Below, one piece after another: positions 1-5,971 of a DNA stretch of 7,950 bases. Under the pieces are notes generated by a model, which made no database searches, was not told the DNA's origin, and saw only the letters and a list, made by a program, of their open reading frames with translations. Numbering within the stretch: the first letter of the stretch is position 1; every line of letters starts with the position of its first letter. This stretch comes from Planctomycetes bacterium RIFCSPHIGHO2_12_FULL_52_36 (lineage in GTDB: Bacteria > Planctomycetota > Brocadiia > Brocadiales > Bathyanammoxibiaceae), in assembly GCA_001828545.1 (NCBI GenBank), contig MHYW01000077.1, forward strand, positions 1 to 7,950, in the 5' to 3' direction. A program made the position numbers and the translations under genes.

Positions 1-20
1 GAATCTCGTAACCATTCACC

Positions 21-51
21 CGGAGACCCTTCGCTTCGCTCAGGGTGACAG
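21..51. repeat. REP-like intergenic repeat fragment
   Basis: The bases read as a short GC-rich motif around CTTCGCTTCGCTCAGGGTGA, with short complementary ends (accct at 27-31 and agggt at 42-46). Motifs of this form recur between genes in many bacterial genomes. Only one copy is visible in the window, so assignment to a repeat family rests on recognition of the motif, not on copies seen here. It separates the trehalose operon from whatever lies to the left. No coding sequence is supported in positions 1-142. Confidence 0.4.
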
Positions 52-69
52 GCAGACGGGAAATTTTGT

Positions 70-98
70 TTTACCCGTGGGTACTATCTTGATATAAA
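70..98 (+). promoter_or_regulatory. Candidate sigma-70-type promoter of the trehalose operon
   Basis: A -35-like TTTACC (70-75) and a -10-like TATAAA (93-98) are separated by 17 bases, the preferred spacing. The predicted start near 105 would give a leader of about 38 bases before the first ATG at 143. This is the only good hexamer pair seen in the gap. The lineage's sigma factor preferences are unknown, so this is a sequence-pattern call only. Confidence 0.4.
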
Positions 99-113
99 TG
101 GCAGGAGTCCGGG

Positions 114-138
114 CTTCCTCACCGGCCGCAGGGTGAAG
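114..138 (+). promoter_or_regulatory. Possible leader hairpin covering the ribosome site of the first operon gene
   Basis: CTTC (114-117) can pair with GAAG (135-138), and ACC (121-123) with GGT (132-134), leaving a 3-base bulge and an 8-base loop. The right arm contains the likely Shine-Dalgarno AGGGTGA (130-136), seven bases before the ATG at 143. If it folds, the hairpin would limit ribosome access. The stem is short and bulged, so this may be chance. Confidence 0.25.
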
Positions 139-142
139 TATT

Positions 143-1621
143 ATGTGGAACAGAGAAGGGCTAAAAGAATTTATAAAACAGAAGATGGCCGATTACCTCT
201 TTGTAATCGTATCCAACAGAGAGCCATACGTGCACACGTTTCAGGGGGAAGAGATTAAGTGCGGTATGCCTGCCAGTGGTGTAACGATGGCCCTGGACCC
301 CGTGATGCAGAGTTGTGGTGGGATCTGGATTGCCCACGGCTCAGGAGATGCGGATAAAGAGGTGGTAGATGCACACAACCATATACAGGTGCCACCAGAG
401 GAGTCAAGGTATACACTGAGGCGTGTTTGGCTCACCAAAGAGGAAGAAGCCGGGTACTATTATGGCTTTTCTAACGAGGCATTGTGGCCCCTTTGCCACG
501 TGGTCTATACCCGCCCAACGTTTAAAAGTGCAGATTGGGAGACTTACAAAAAGGTAAATGAACTCTTTAGTAGAACGGTTTTAGAGGAGATAGGGGACAA
601 AAAGGCGTTCGTTTTTATACAGGACTATCATTTTGCCCTGCTCTCACGGTTAATAAGGGAGAAGAACCCCAACTGCATCCTCTCCCAATTCTGGCACATC
701 CCCTGGCCCAATCCAGAGGCCTTCAGGATATGCCCCTGGAAGGAAGAGATACTCCATGGGCTCCTGGGAAATGACCTCCTGGGGTTCCACATACGTTATC
801 ATTGCATGAACTTCCTTGAGACGGTAGACCGTATGATTGAGGCAAGGACGGATTATGAAAAATTTGAAATAATCAAAGGTGGTAAATCCACGAGGGTGAG
901 GCCCTTTCCGATAAGTATAGATTTTGATGAGGCCAGTAGCAGGGGTCAGTCGCAGGAAGTGGAAATAGAGATGCGACGACTCCGCAAGACCCTTGGGCTA
1001 GGTGGGCAGATAGTTGGCCTGGGCGTGGACAGGATAGATTACACAAAAGGTATCCCCGAGAGGTTCCGGGCCATAGACCTCTTTTTTGAGAAGTACCCGC
1101 AGTACAAGGGCAAGGTCAAATTCATCCAGGCAGGGCCGTTGAGCCGCATCCACATCCAACAGTACAAGGACCTTAATGAAGAACTGACCCGCTTGATGGT
1201 AGAGATAAATTTTAAGTATGAACGGGGACGGTGGAAACCCATACAATTCCACAGGTCTAACTTCGGCAAGAAGGAGTTAATGGCCCTATATCGCCTGGCT
1301 GATTTTTGCGTGGTCAGTTCTCTCCACGATGGCATGAATCTGGTTGCTAAGGAGTACGTGGCCTCCAGGGCAGATAATACTGGTGTTTTAATACTGAGCC
1401 AGTTTACCGGTGCGGCCAGGGAGTTAGAGAGTGCCCTGCTGGTAAACCCCTATGATGTTGATGGACTTGCGGAGAACATAAGACTTGCCATAGAGATGAC
1501 GGAGGGGGAGAAGCAGAAACGTATGAGCAAGATGCGGGAGGTGGTGCAGAAGAATAATATTTACCGCTGGACGGGGAAGGTCCTGTCAGAGTTACTAAGG
1601 TTTGAGTTCCCGGAGGGCTAA
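143..1621 (+). CDS. otsA: Trehalose-6-phosphate synthase, GT20 family (OtsA-type)
   Basis: This cytoplasmic retaining glycosyltransferase should join a nucleotide-activated glucose to glucose-6-phosphate to give trehalose-6-phosphate. At 492 residues it is slightly longer than E. coli OtsA (about 474). Landmarks are SNREP (24-28), GGIW (59-62), YYYGFSN (105-111), LWPLCH (114-119), QDYH (160-163), WHIPWP (184-189), GVDRIDYTKGIPERF (294-308) and HDGMNLVAKE (395-404). As I recall the E. coli structure, its sugar-phosphate residues R9, W40, Y76, W85 and R300 match R26, W62, the YYY cluster, W115 and R335. The nucleotide-sugar residues R262, K267, D361 and E369 match R297, K302, D396 and E404. The N-terminal loop is longer and reads ASGV where OtsA has AGGL, so this is a divergent branch whose glucosyl donor is uncertain. 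The ATG at 143 has AGGGTGA upstream; the alternative ATG at 185 has no good ribosome site. Glucosylglycerol-phosphate synthase is the main alternative, but the otsB and treT neighbours favour trehalose. Confidence 0.88.
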   Translation: MWNREGLKEFIKQKMADYLFVIVSNREPYVHTFQGEEIKCGMPASGVTMALDPVMQSCGGIWIAHGSGDADKEVVDAHNHIQVPPEESRYTLRRVWLTKEEEAGYYYGFSNEALWPLCHVVYTRPTFKSADWETYKKVNELFSRTVLEEIGDKKAFVFIQDYHFALLSRLIREKNPNCILSQFWHIPWPNPEAFRICPWKEEILHGLLGNDLLGFHIRYHCMNFLETVDRMIEARTDYEKFEIIKGGKSTRVRPFPISIDFDEASSRGQSQEVEIEMRRLRKTLGLGGQIVGLGVDRIDYTKGIPERFRAIDLFFEKYPQYKGKVKFIQAGPLSRIHIQQYKDLNEELTRLMVEINFKYERGRWKPIQFHRSNFGKKELMALYRLADFCVVSSLHDGMNLVAKEYVASRADNTGVLILSQFTGAARELESALLVNPYDVDGLAENIRLAIEMTEGEKQKRMSKMREVVQKNNIYRWTGKVLSELLRFEFPEG

Positions 1622-1623
1622 AG

Positions 1624-2280
1624 ATGGGCGAGCCTTTTCGTTTCTATAGCAGGCTCTACCTGACGGAGCTCACTGGTCTTAAAGCAGGGGACTTGAGGGG
1701 ACTCCTGGGGAACCTTAAGACCCTGCCAGAATCTTCCATCTACTACCACACGCACCGGTTTTTGCAACAACACCATTACCTTTCCCCTGAACCCCCCAAT
1801 GATTTTGCCTACTGGATAAGAAACATACTCCAGGAAGAAGAAGTGGGGGAGAGGATAGCCTCGGTGGATACCATTCAGTTTACTAGCATAGAAGACCTTA
1901 GAAGAAAATTTATAGGAATTATTGAGGATTACATGGAACGGACGGGTAAAAACCCTGATGCACCGGAGGGTTATGAGTTCCACTTCATGAAGGCCATAAC
2001 CTTTGTAATCCCCACTCCGCACTATGCCCTCTCCCTCAAGGAGTTTTACGAGATAATGCAGAGGGTAAGCGTCCATTCCATCTACTACCACATGTTTGAG
2101 GCAAGGCTCAGGCTAAAGAGGGAGACCAATGACTTTTCTAACTGGCTGGAAGGTCAACTGGGGGAGAAAGAGATGGCAGAAAGGATTACCAGGCTAGACC
2201 CCTATACCCACACCCTGGAGGGCCTGCGAAGGAGGATTCTTGCCATTGCTAAGAGGAGGTTAGATGCCCAGGATAGATGA
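1624..2280 (+). CDS. Two-repeat protein of unknown function in the trehalose operon (DUF5752-like)
   Basis: This is a 218-residue soluble protein with no signal peptide or membrane segment and no catalytic motif I recognise. It is an internal duplication of about 100 residues: roughly 5-104 aligns with 118-214. The shared features, in order, are an FRFY/FHFM start, SIYYH (38-42 and 152-156), NDF followed by a W (59-64 and 169-174), a GERI/AERI segment ending in D (75-82 and 185-192), and an (E/G)LRRR-like helix near each repeat end. Length, motif set and context fit what I remember of the DUF5752 family, but I cannot confirm that here. It starts two bases after the otsA stop, with GGAGG at 1612-1616, and overlaps treT by 17 bases, so it is made together with both enzymes. 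A scaffold or regulatory role between the two glycosyltransferases is a guess from context only. Confidence 0.85.
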   Translation: MGEPFRFYSRLYLTELTGLKAGDLRGLLGNLKTLPESSIYYHTHRFLQQHHYLSPEPPNDFAYWIRNILQEEEVGERIASVDTIQFTSIEDLRRKFIGIIEDYMERTGKNPDAPEGYEFHFMKAITFVIPTPHYALSLKEFYEIMQRVSVHSIYYHMFEARLRLKRETNDFSNWLEGQLGEKEMAERITRLDPYTHTLEGLRRRILAIAKRRLDAQDR

Positions 2281-3484
2281 TTATATCCCCGTCGCAGGGG
2301 AGGGGGTTATTGAGGAATTAAGGCTACTGGCCGAGAGGCTCAGGGGGGTGGTAATCCAGAACGTCAACTCCACTGCCGTGGGTGGTGGTGTGGCCGAGAT
2401 ACTACACAGGCTACTTCCACTACTACGAGAGCTAGGTGTGGATGCACATTGGGACCTGATTAAGGGCGGAGAAAAGTTTTTTGCCGTGACCAAAAAATTC
2501 CACAATTGCCTGCACGGGGCCAGTACAGAGGTAACGAAAGAGGAGTTTGACCACTTTCTGGAGGTAAGTGAAGGGAACATTAGAGAGATGAGCCTCTATG
2601 GGGATGTCCTGTTTATCCACGACCCCCAACCAATTGTTTTGATAAATAAGAAAAAAGAGTTGGGCAAGAAGTGGGTCTGGAGGTGTCATATTGACTTTTC
2701 CTGTCCCAATCCCCAAATCTGGGAGTTCCTGAAGACGTATGTTGAACAGTACGATAGGGTGGTCTTTTCGGCCCCGGCCTTTAGTAGAGAACTCCACACC
2801 AGACAGGTCTTGATATCCCCCTCCATTGACCCCCTGAGCGACAAGAACAAGGAGTTACCCCAGGAGCAGATTGCTAAAATACTTGATGGGTTTGGGATTG
2901 ACCGTACACGTCCCATTATTACGCAAATCTCACGTTTTGATTATTTGAAAGACCCTGCCGGGGTGGTAAAGGTTTACAAGCTTGTAAAACAGCGTATAGA
3001 CTGCCAGCTAGTCCTTGCTGGCAGCCCTGCCACAGACGACCCCGAAGGTGAAAAGGTCTTCTCTGAAATAAAACAGATGGCAGAGGGAGATAAAGATATT
3101 TTCCTCTTGCTACTGCCGGCGGGGAGCGATATAGAGATAAACGCACTACAACGGGGATCGGACGTTATCCTACAAAAGTCTTTAAGAGAGGGGTTCGGGC
3201 TGACTGTTTCGGAGGGGCTGTGGAAGGCCAAGCCGGTAATCGCCTCGGCAGTAGGTGGTATCCCACTGCAAATAACCCATAAGTACTCAGGGATATTGAC
3301 CCGCACCATTGAAGGGACCGCTTATTACGTAAGGCAGTTACTTAACAATCCGGAGTATGGGCAGAAGCTCGGGGCAAACGGGAGGGAGCATGTAAGAAAT
3401 AACTTCTTGATAACCCGTCACCTAAGGGACTACATGCTGTTATTCCTTTCACTATTTAATGAGGGTGATATGATATACCTATGA
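2264..3484 (+). CDS. treT: Trehalose synthase, glycosyltransferring, GT4 family (TreT-type)
   Basis: TreT enzymes make trehalose in one step from nucleotide-activated glucose plus free glucose, without a phosphorylated intermediate, and can run in reverse. The 406 residues match the family length of about 400-415. Visible marks are VNSTAVGGGVAEIL (34-47) in the N-terminal Rossmann domain, WDLIKGGEKFF (63-73), IHDPQP (118-123), RCHIDFSCPNP (140-150), PSIDPLSDKNKEL (186-198), QISRFDYLKDPAGV (221-234), and the GT4 nucleotide-sugar block LREGFGLTVSEGLW (307-320), with the E-x7-E pair at E309 and E317, followed by GGIP. The ATG at 2264 is preceded by AGGAGG (2254-2259) inside the end of the upstream gene, which indicates translational coupling. 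The stop overlaps the otsB start by four bases (ATGA). The PSIDPLS and RCHID motifs argue against a generic GT4 sugar transferase. Confidence 0.88.
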   Translation: MPRIDDYIPVAGEGVIEELRLLAERLRGVVIQNVNSTAVGGGVAEILHRLLPLLRELGVDAHWDLIKGGEKFFAVTKKFHNCLHGASTEVTKEEFDHFLEVSEGNIREMSLYGDVLFIHDPQPIVLINKKKELGKKWVWRCHIDFSCPNPQIWEFLKTYVEQYDRVVFSAPAFSRELHTRQVLISPSIDPLSDKNKELPQEQIAKILDGFGIDRTRPIITQISRFDYLKDPAGVVKVYKLVKQRIDCQLVLAGSPATDDPEGEKVFSEIKQMAEGDKDIFLLLLPAGSDIEINALQRGSDVILQKSLREGFGLTVSEGLWKAKPVIASAVGGIPLQITHKYSGILTRTIEGTAYYVRQLLNNPEYGQKLGANGREHVRNNFLITRHLRDYMLLFLSLFNEGDMIYL

Positions 3485-4278
3485 AACATGCCCTGAAAGC
3501 ATGGCCCTCCCTCTGTGAGTTCCTAAAAGAATACAAATACATCCTGCTATTCCTTGACTACGACGGCACCCTCACTCCCATCGCAAAGAGGCCAGAGCTG
3601 GCGGTCCTATCACGGGGGATGAGAGGTTTGATTGAGTCCTTGAGGGACAGTGAAAGATTTATCGTATGTCTCGTAAGCGGAAGGTCAATCACTGACCTTA
3701 AAGCAAAGGTAGGGGTAGAAGGGATAATCTATGTGGGGAATCATGGTCTGGAAATGGAAGGGCCAGGGAGGAGGTTTGTTAATGCAAAGGCCCGAAAATC
3801 CAGGAGGCTCCTTAAAAGGATATGCAAGAAATTAGACACCAGCCTCAGGCCCGTTGCCGGGGTAATTGTTGAAGATAAGGGCCTATCCCTGACCGTCCAT
3901 TACCGCCTTGTGAAGAAAAAAGACATACCCACTGTAAAGGCCCTCTTTGATGAGGTAGTAAGGCCTTATTGCTCAAGGAAGGAGGTGAGGGTTGGTAGTG
4001 GCAAGAGAGTTTTTGAGGTCAGACCTTTTACTGGGGGTGACAAGGGTAAGGCAACCCTATGGGTTTTAAGGAGATTTAAGGTGCGTCTAAAGACAGACAG
4101 TGTCGTTCCCGTTTATATGGGGGATGACTGGACAGACGAGTCGGCCTTTAAAATCCTAAACGATAAGGGCGTAACCATCTTTGTGGGTGGTGCCAATCCA
4201 GACGCAACTGCTCAACTCTTTTTGAAAACTCCAAAAGAGGTGGGAAAGCTTTTAGGAAAGCTGGTTAGGATTTTCTGA
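3481..4278 (+). CDS. otsB: Trehalose-6-phosphate phosphatase, HAD superfamily (OtsB)
   Basis: This enzyme removes phosphate from trehalose-6-phosphate, completing the route begun by the GT20 gene at the head of the operon. Its 265 residues equal the usual OtsB length. HAD motif I is DYDGT (26-30), with D26 the expected nucleophile and D28 the acid/base. Motif II is SGRS (66-69), followed by the family mark GNHGLE (86-91) and a cap segment ending LTVHYR (137-142). Motif III is around K188 in GGDKGK, and motif IV is GDDWTDE (214-220), which would bind magnesium. Its start codon overlaps the treT stop (ATGA), so translation is coupled. Its last 14 bases overlap the end of the convergent TPR gene, leaving no room for a dedicated terminator. 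A mannosyl- or glucosyl-3-phosphoglycerate phosphatase is unlikely given the family marks and the GT20 neighbour. Confidence 0.92.
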   Translation: MKHALKAWPSLCEFLKEYKYILLFLDYDGTLTPIAKRPELAVLSRGMRGLIESLRDSERFIVCLVSGRSITDLKAKVGVEGIIYVGNHGLEMEGPGRRFVNAKARKSRRLLKRICKKLDTSLRPVAGVIVEDKGLSLTVHYRLVKKKDIPTVKALFDEVVRPYCSRKEVRVGSGKRVFEVRPFTGGDKGKATLWVLRRFKVRLKTDSVVPVYMGDDWTDESAFKILNDKGVTIFVGGANPDATAQLFLKTPKEVGKLLGKLVRIF

Positions 4279-5359
4279 TAAGAGCCTCGTAGACCTTAAA
4301 TTCCTCGTCCGCCTCCCGTCCCTTTCCAAGGAGTTCGTAGACCAATCCCAGGCCCTTCCTTGCCTCGGGGTTAGTGGGGTCAAGGCGGACTGCCTCTTTA
4401 AAGGAAACCAGTGCCTCTTCAAGCATACCGGCCTTATTATAGAGGAGTGCAAGGCCCAGATGGGCACTGGCACTGTCTGGGTCGGCCTTTATTGCTGACT
4501 GGTAACTCTTGAGGGCCTCTCCGGTATTTCCCTGGGCGAAGTAGAGGTCTCCCAGGAGGGTGTGGGCCTCAGCCAGTTGTGGGTCTATTTCCAGTGCCTT
4601 TAACCCCTCTTTGATGGCCTCTTCAGTCAGTCCCTTCTTAGCCAGTATCATCCCTAACTGGGTACGTGCCCGGGCGTCTCTGGGGTTTAATTCTAAGAGT
4701 ATCGCACACTGTCCTGTGGCCTTCTCCAGGGCGTTCTTTGTTACATAGACCTCTATCAAGAGGTAGTGGGCCTCTACCAGAGAGGGGTTGATTTCAACGG
4801 CCCTCTCCAGTTCGCTCATGGCCCTATGGAATATCCTCTTCTTGAGGTACAGTCTCCCCAGGTTACCGTGGGGCTCGGCCAGGTCGGGGTTGAGCCTGTT
4901 GGCCCGAAGGTACTCGCCCACTGCCTCCTCTATCTCACCTCTCTTTTCCAGGGCGTAGCCCAGGTTGTTATGGAGTTCTGCCGTATCGGGGCTCAGCTCC
5001 AAGGCCCTCTGGTGTTCTTTGATAGATTCCTCTATAAGACCTTTTTCCATGTATGCGTTACCCAGGTTGGCATGGACCTCAGGGAGGTTGGCGTCCAGCT
5101 CCAGGGCCTTTTTAAACTGGTTAATGGCCTCATCCAGCTTTCCCATCCTTTTATAAAACAGCCCCATATAGTTGTGTGGTCTTGGCGAGGTAGGCTCTAT
5201 TTCAAGTGCCCCCTGACAGGCCTGCAACCCCTCTTCTAGGGCACCCTTCTGATAACACTCCAGGGCCTGGTTGTAATACTTCTCTGTTTCTCCCTGGTCT
5301 GCCCCTACCACTGATAGGGGCAAAAGAGAAAGGGTTATGAGGAAAAGAAGGTGTCTCAC
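4265..5359 (-). CDS. Exported tetratricopeptide repeat protein, ten TPR units
   Basis: From the GTG at 5359 this is 364 residues: a signal peptide (1-20, cleavage predicted after VVGA), a four-residue link, then exactly ten contiguous 34-residue TPR units (25-364) ending at the stop codon. Each unit shows the pattern of small residues near positions 8, 20 and 27 and a closing L-x-P or D-x-N, for example the unit reading LGNAYMEKGLIEESI. TPR superhelices bind peptides and build complexes, here probably in the periplasm or cell envelope; the partner is unknown. The reading frame stays open back to a TTG at 5494, but those 45 extra codons cross a REP-like repeat and would bury the signal peptide, so the shorter form is preferred. 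No clear Shine-Dalgarno precedes the GTG, and TTG at 5386 is a further option. It converges on otsB, so a shared function is not implied. Confidence 0.85.
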   Translation of the reverse strand: MRHLLFLITLSLLPLSVVGADQGETEKYYNQALECYQKGALEEGLQACQGALEIEPTSPRPHNYMGLFYKRMGKLDEAINQFKKALELDANLPEVHANLGNAYMEKGLIEESIKEHQRALELSPDTAELHNNLGYALEKRGEIEEAVGEYLRANRLNPDLAEPHGNLGRLYLKKRIFHRAMSELERAVEINPSLVEAHYLLIEVYVTKNALEKATGQCAILLELNPRDARARTQLGMILAKKGLTEEAIKEGLKALEIDPQLAEAHTLLGDLYFAQGNTGEALKSYQSAIKADPDSASAHLGLALLYNKAGMLEEALVSFKEAVRLDPTNPEARKGLGLVYELLGKGREADEEFKVYEALIRKS

Positions 5360-5410
5360 GATAATGAAAGATTCTAACAATATTTTGGGGTCAGGACAAG
5401 TGCGAAAGGC

Positions 5411-5473
5411 TGTAGGGGCAGGTCTTGCACCTGCCCACCATTCTGGGCAACTGTCCGCCTCAGGCGGATTGCC
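5411..5473. repeat. REP-like element with two adjacent hairpins
   Basis: The first hairpin pairs GGGCAGGT (5416-5423) with ACCTGCCC (5429-5436) around a 5-base loop. The second pairs TCCGCC (5454-5459) with GGCGGA (5463-5468), extended by GGCAA (5446-5450) with TTGCC (5469-5473) across a CTG bulge. A third pairing, TGCCCA with TGGGCA (5432-5437 and 5444-5449), could compete. The GTAGGGGCAGGT...ACCTGCCC form is a common interspersed repeat type. It lies 18 bases past the stop of the small membrane gene and could slow transcription there, but no T-tract follows, so it is not a standard terminator. Confidence 0.6.
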
Positions 5474-5490
5474 ATTACTGTTTGCTGTTT

Positions 5491-5757
5491 TCAATCGTCT
5501 CTACGCCCAAATAGGCGTTCACTGATGAGCCTTTTGGCGTATCTGTAGCCCTCTTTACCGCTCAGGGCAAATCCCAGAAGGAAGGGTATCCAGGTGAGGA
5601 ACCAGACCACTAGACTTATAGTCCTCAGCCTGGGGTTATGGGTTACTGCCGACTCTCCTACGACAGCCAAGGCCGCATAGCCACATAACGTACTAACTAT
5701 AATTAGGGCTATGCCCAGCTTGAAGTGCCGACTTGAGGTGGGTTTTTCTCCTTCCAT
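5491..5757 (-). CDS. Small two-helix membrane protein of unknown function
   Basis: This is 88 residues with a short polar N-terminus, a first membrane helix at about 13-34 (LGIALIIVSTLCGYAALAVVG), a loop containing NPRLR (41-45), a second helix at about 46-66 (ISLVVWFLTWIPFLLGFALSG) and a basic tail with RYAKRL and GRR. The positive-inside rule places the tail, and so probably both ends, in the cytoplasm. I do not recognise the family. The ATG at 5755-5757 sits directly beside the heptamer repeat element and has no Shine-Dalgarno; no plausible start lies further in. It shares its strand with the TPR gene 131 bases downstream, but the REP-like element lies between them. It could be a real gene of low expression; coding status is supported mainly by the coherent two-helix pattern. 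Confidence 0.62.
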   Translation of the reverse strand: MEGEKPTSSRHFKLGIALIIVSTLCGYAALAVVGESAVTHNPRLRTISLVVWFLTWIPFLLGFALSGKEGYRYAKRLISERLFGRRDD

Positions 5758-5762
5758 AAATA

Positions 5763-5857
5763 CAGTAGACAGCAGTTAGTAAACAGTAGTCAGTAGTCAG
5801 GATACAGAATGATTTTATCCTGTCTGCTGTATTCTGTCTACTGTCTACTGTCTACTG
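5763..5857. repeat. Palindromic array of CAGTAGT/CAGTAGA heptamers
   Basis: The left half carries CAGTAGA at 5763-5769 and two tandem CAGTAGT units at 5784-5797. The right half carries three tandem CTGTCTA units at 5834-5854 plus a partial CTG, which is the reverse complement of the same heptamer. The centre holds CAGGATA (5798-5804) opposite TATCCTG (5816-5822), and ACAGAAT (5804-5810) opposite ATTCTGT (5831-5837). The whole is an imperfect inverted repeat of about 95 bases that could fold into a long stem. Its right end coincides with the start of the duplicated narK tail. It lies in the upstream region of the small membrane gene and is probably one member of an interspersed repeat family, though only one is seen here. 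Confidence 0.8.
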
Positions 5858-5914
5858 CCTATGACTCCACCCTCTGGAACTCCTTCCTGGTGAAGTAGAG
5901 GCATATAAGGCAGA
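5857..5914 (-). pseudogene. Duplicated 3' tail of narK (remnant copy A)
   Basis: These 58 bases are identical to 6488-6545, the end of the intact transporter gene, covering its last 17-18 codons, the stop and two bases beyond. No homology to narK continues past 5914, so this is a detached tail and not a degraded gene. It carries no function I can infer, yet has not diverged at all, which implies a recent duplication or gene conversion. It abuts the heptamer element on one side and the AT-richer segment bearing the carbonic-anhydrase-like gene on the other. Confidence 0.93.
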
Positions 5915-5926
5915 GTAAACTCTGCC
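5909..5926 (-). terminator. Candidate weak terminator after the carbonic-anhydrase-like gene
   Basis: On the minus strand GGCAGAG and CTCTGCC form a perfect 7-bp stem with a TTTA loop, followed by TTATAT. It lies about 45-60 bases past the stop of the carbonic-anhydrase-like gene. The downstream arm belongs to the duplicated narK tail and the other arm to the flanking sequence, so the hairpin was created at the junction. The T-rich tract is short and interrupted, so efficiency would be low. Confidence 0.35.
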
Positions 5927-5971
5927 ACCACAATACAAGACATTTTTTGAAGCACCTTACAATGCTGGACG

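Noticed and set aside
56..79. ACGGG (56-60) and CCCGT as a terminator of a gene to the left
   Set aside because: The stem is only five bases, the loop is long and no T-tract follows; the T-rich stretch is inside the loop.
1618..2091. 157-codon open frame on the minus strand opposite the two-repeat gene
   Set aside because: It is the mirror of a better-supported plus-strand gene with a ribosome site, operon position and internal repeats; its own translation shows no family motif.
2264..3484. GT4 gene considered as a sucrose or generic glycosyltransferase
   Set aside because: The N-terminal VNSTAVGGGVAEIL, RCHID and PSIDPLS motifs are those of the TreT family, and the neighbours are trehalose genes.
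4766..5239. 157-codon plus-strand open frame opposite the TPR gene
   Set aside because: It lies wholly within the TPR coding repeats and its periodic translation merely reflects the complement of those repeats; no ribosome site or recognisable domain.
5763..5857. Heptamer repeats considered as a CRISPR array
   Set aside because: Units are only 7 bases, there are no unique spacers of 25-40 bases, the halves are inverted relative to each other, and no cas genes are nearby.
5857..5914. Duplicate narK tail considered as a transposon target-site duplication
   Set aside because: 58 bases is far longer than target duplications of known insertion sequences, and there are no terminal inverted repeats or transposase; integration or tandem duplication fits better.
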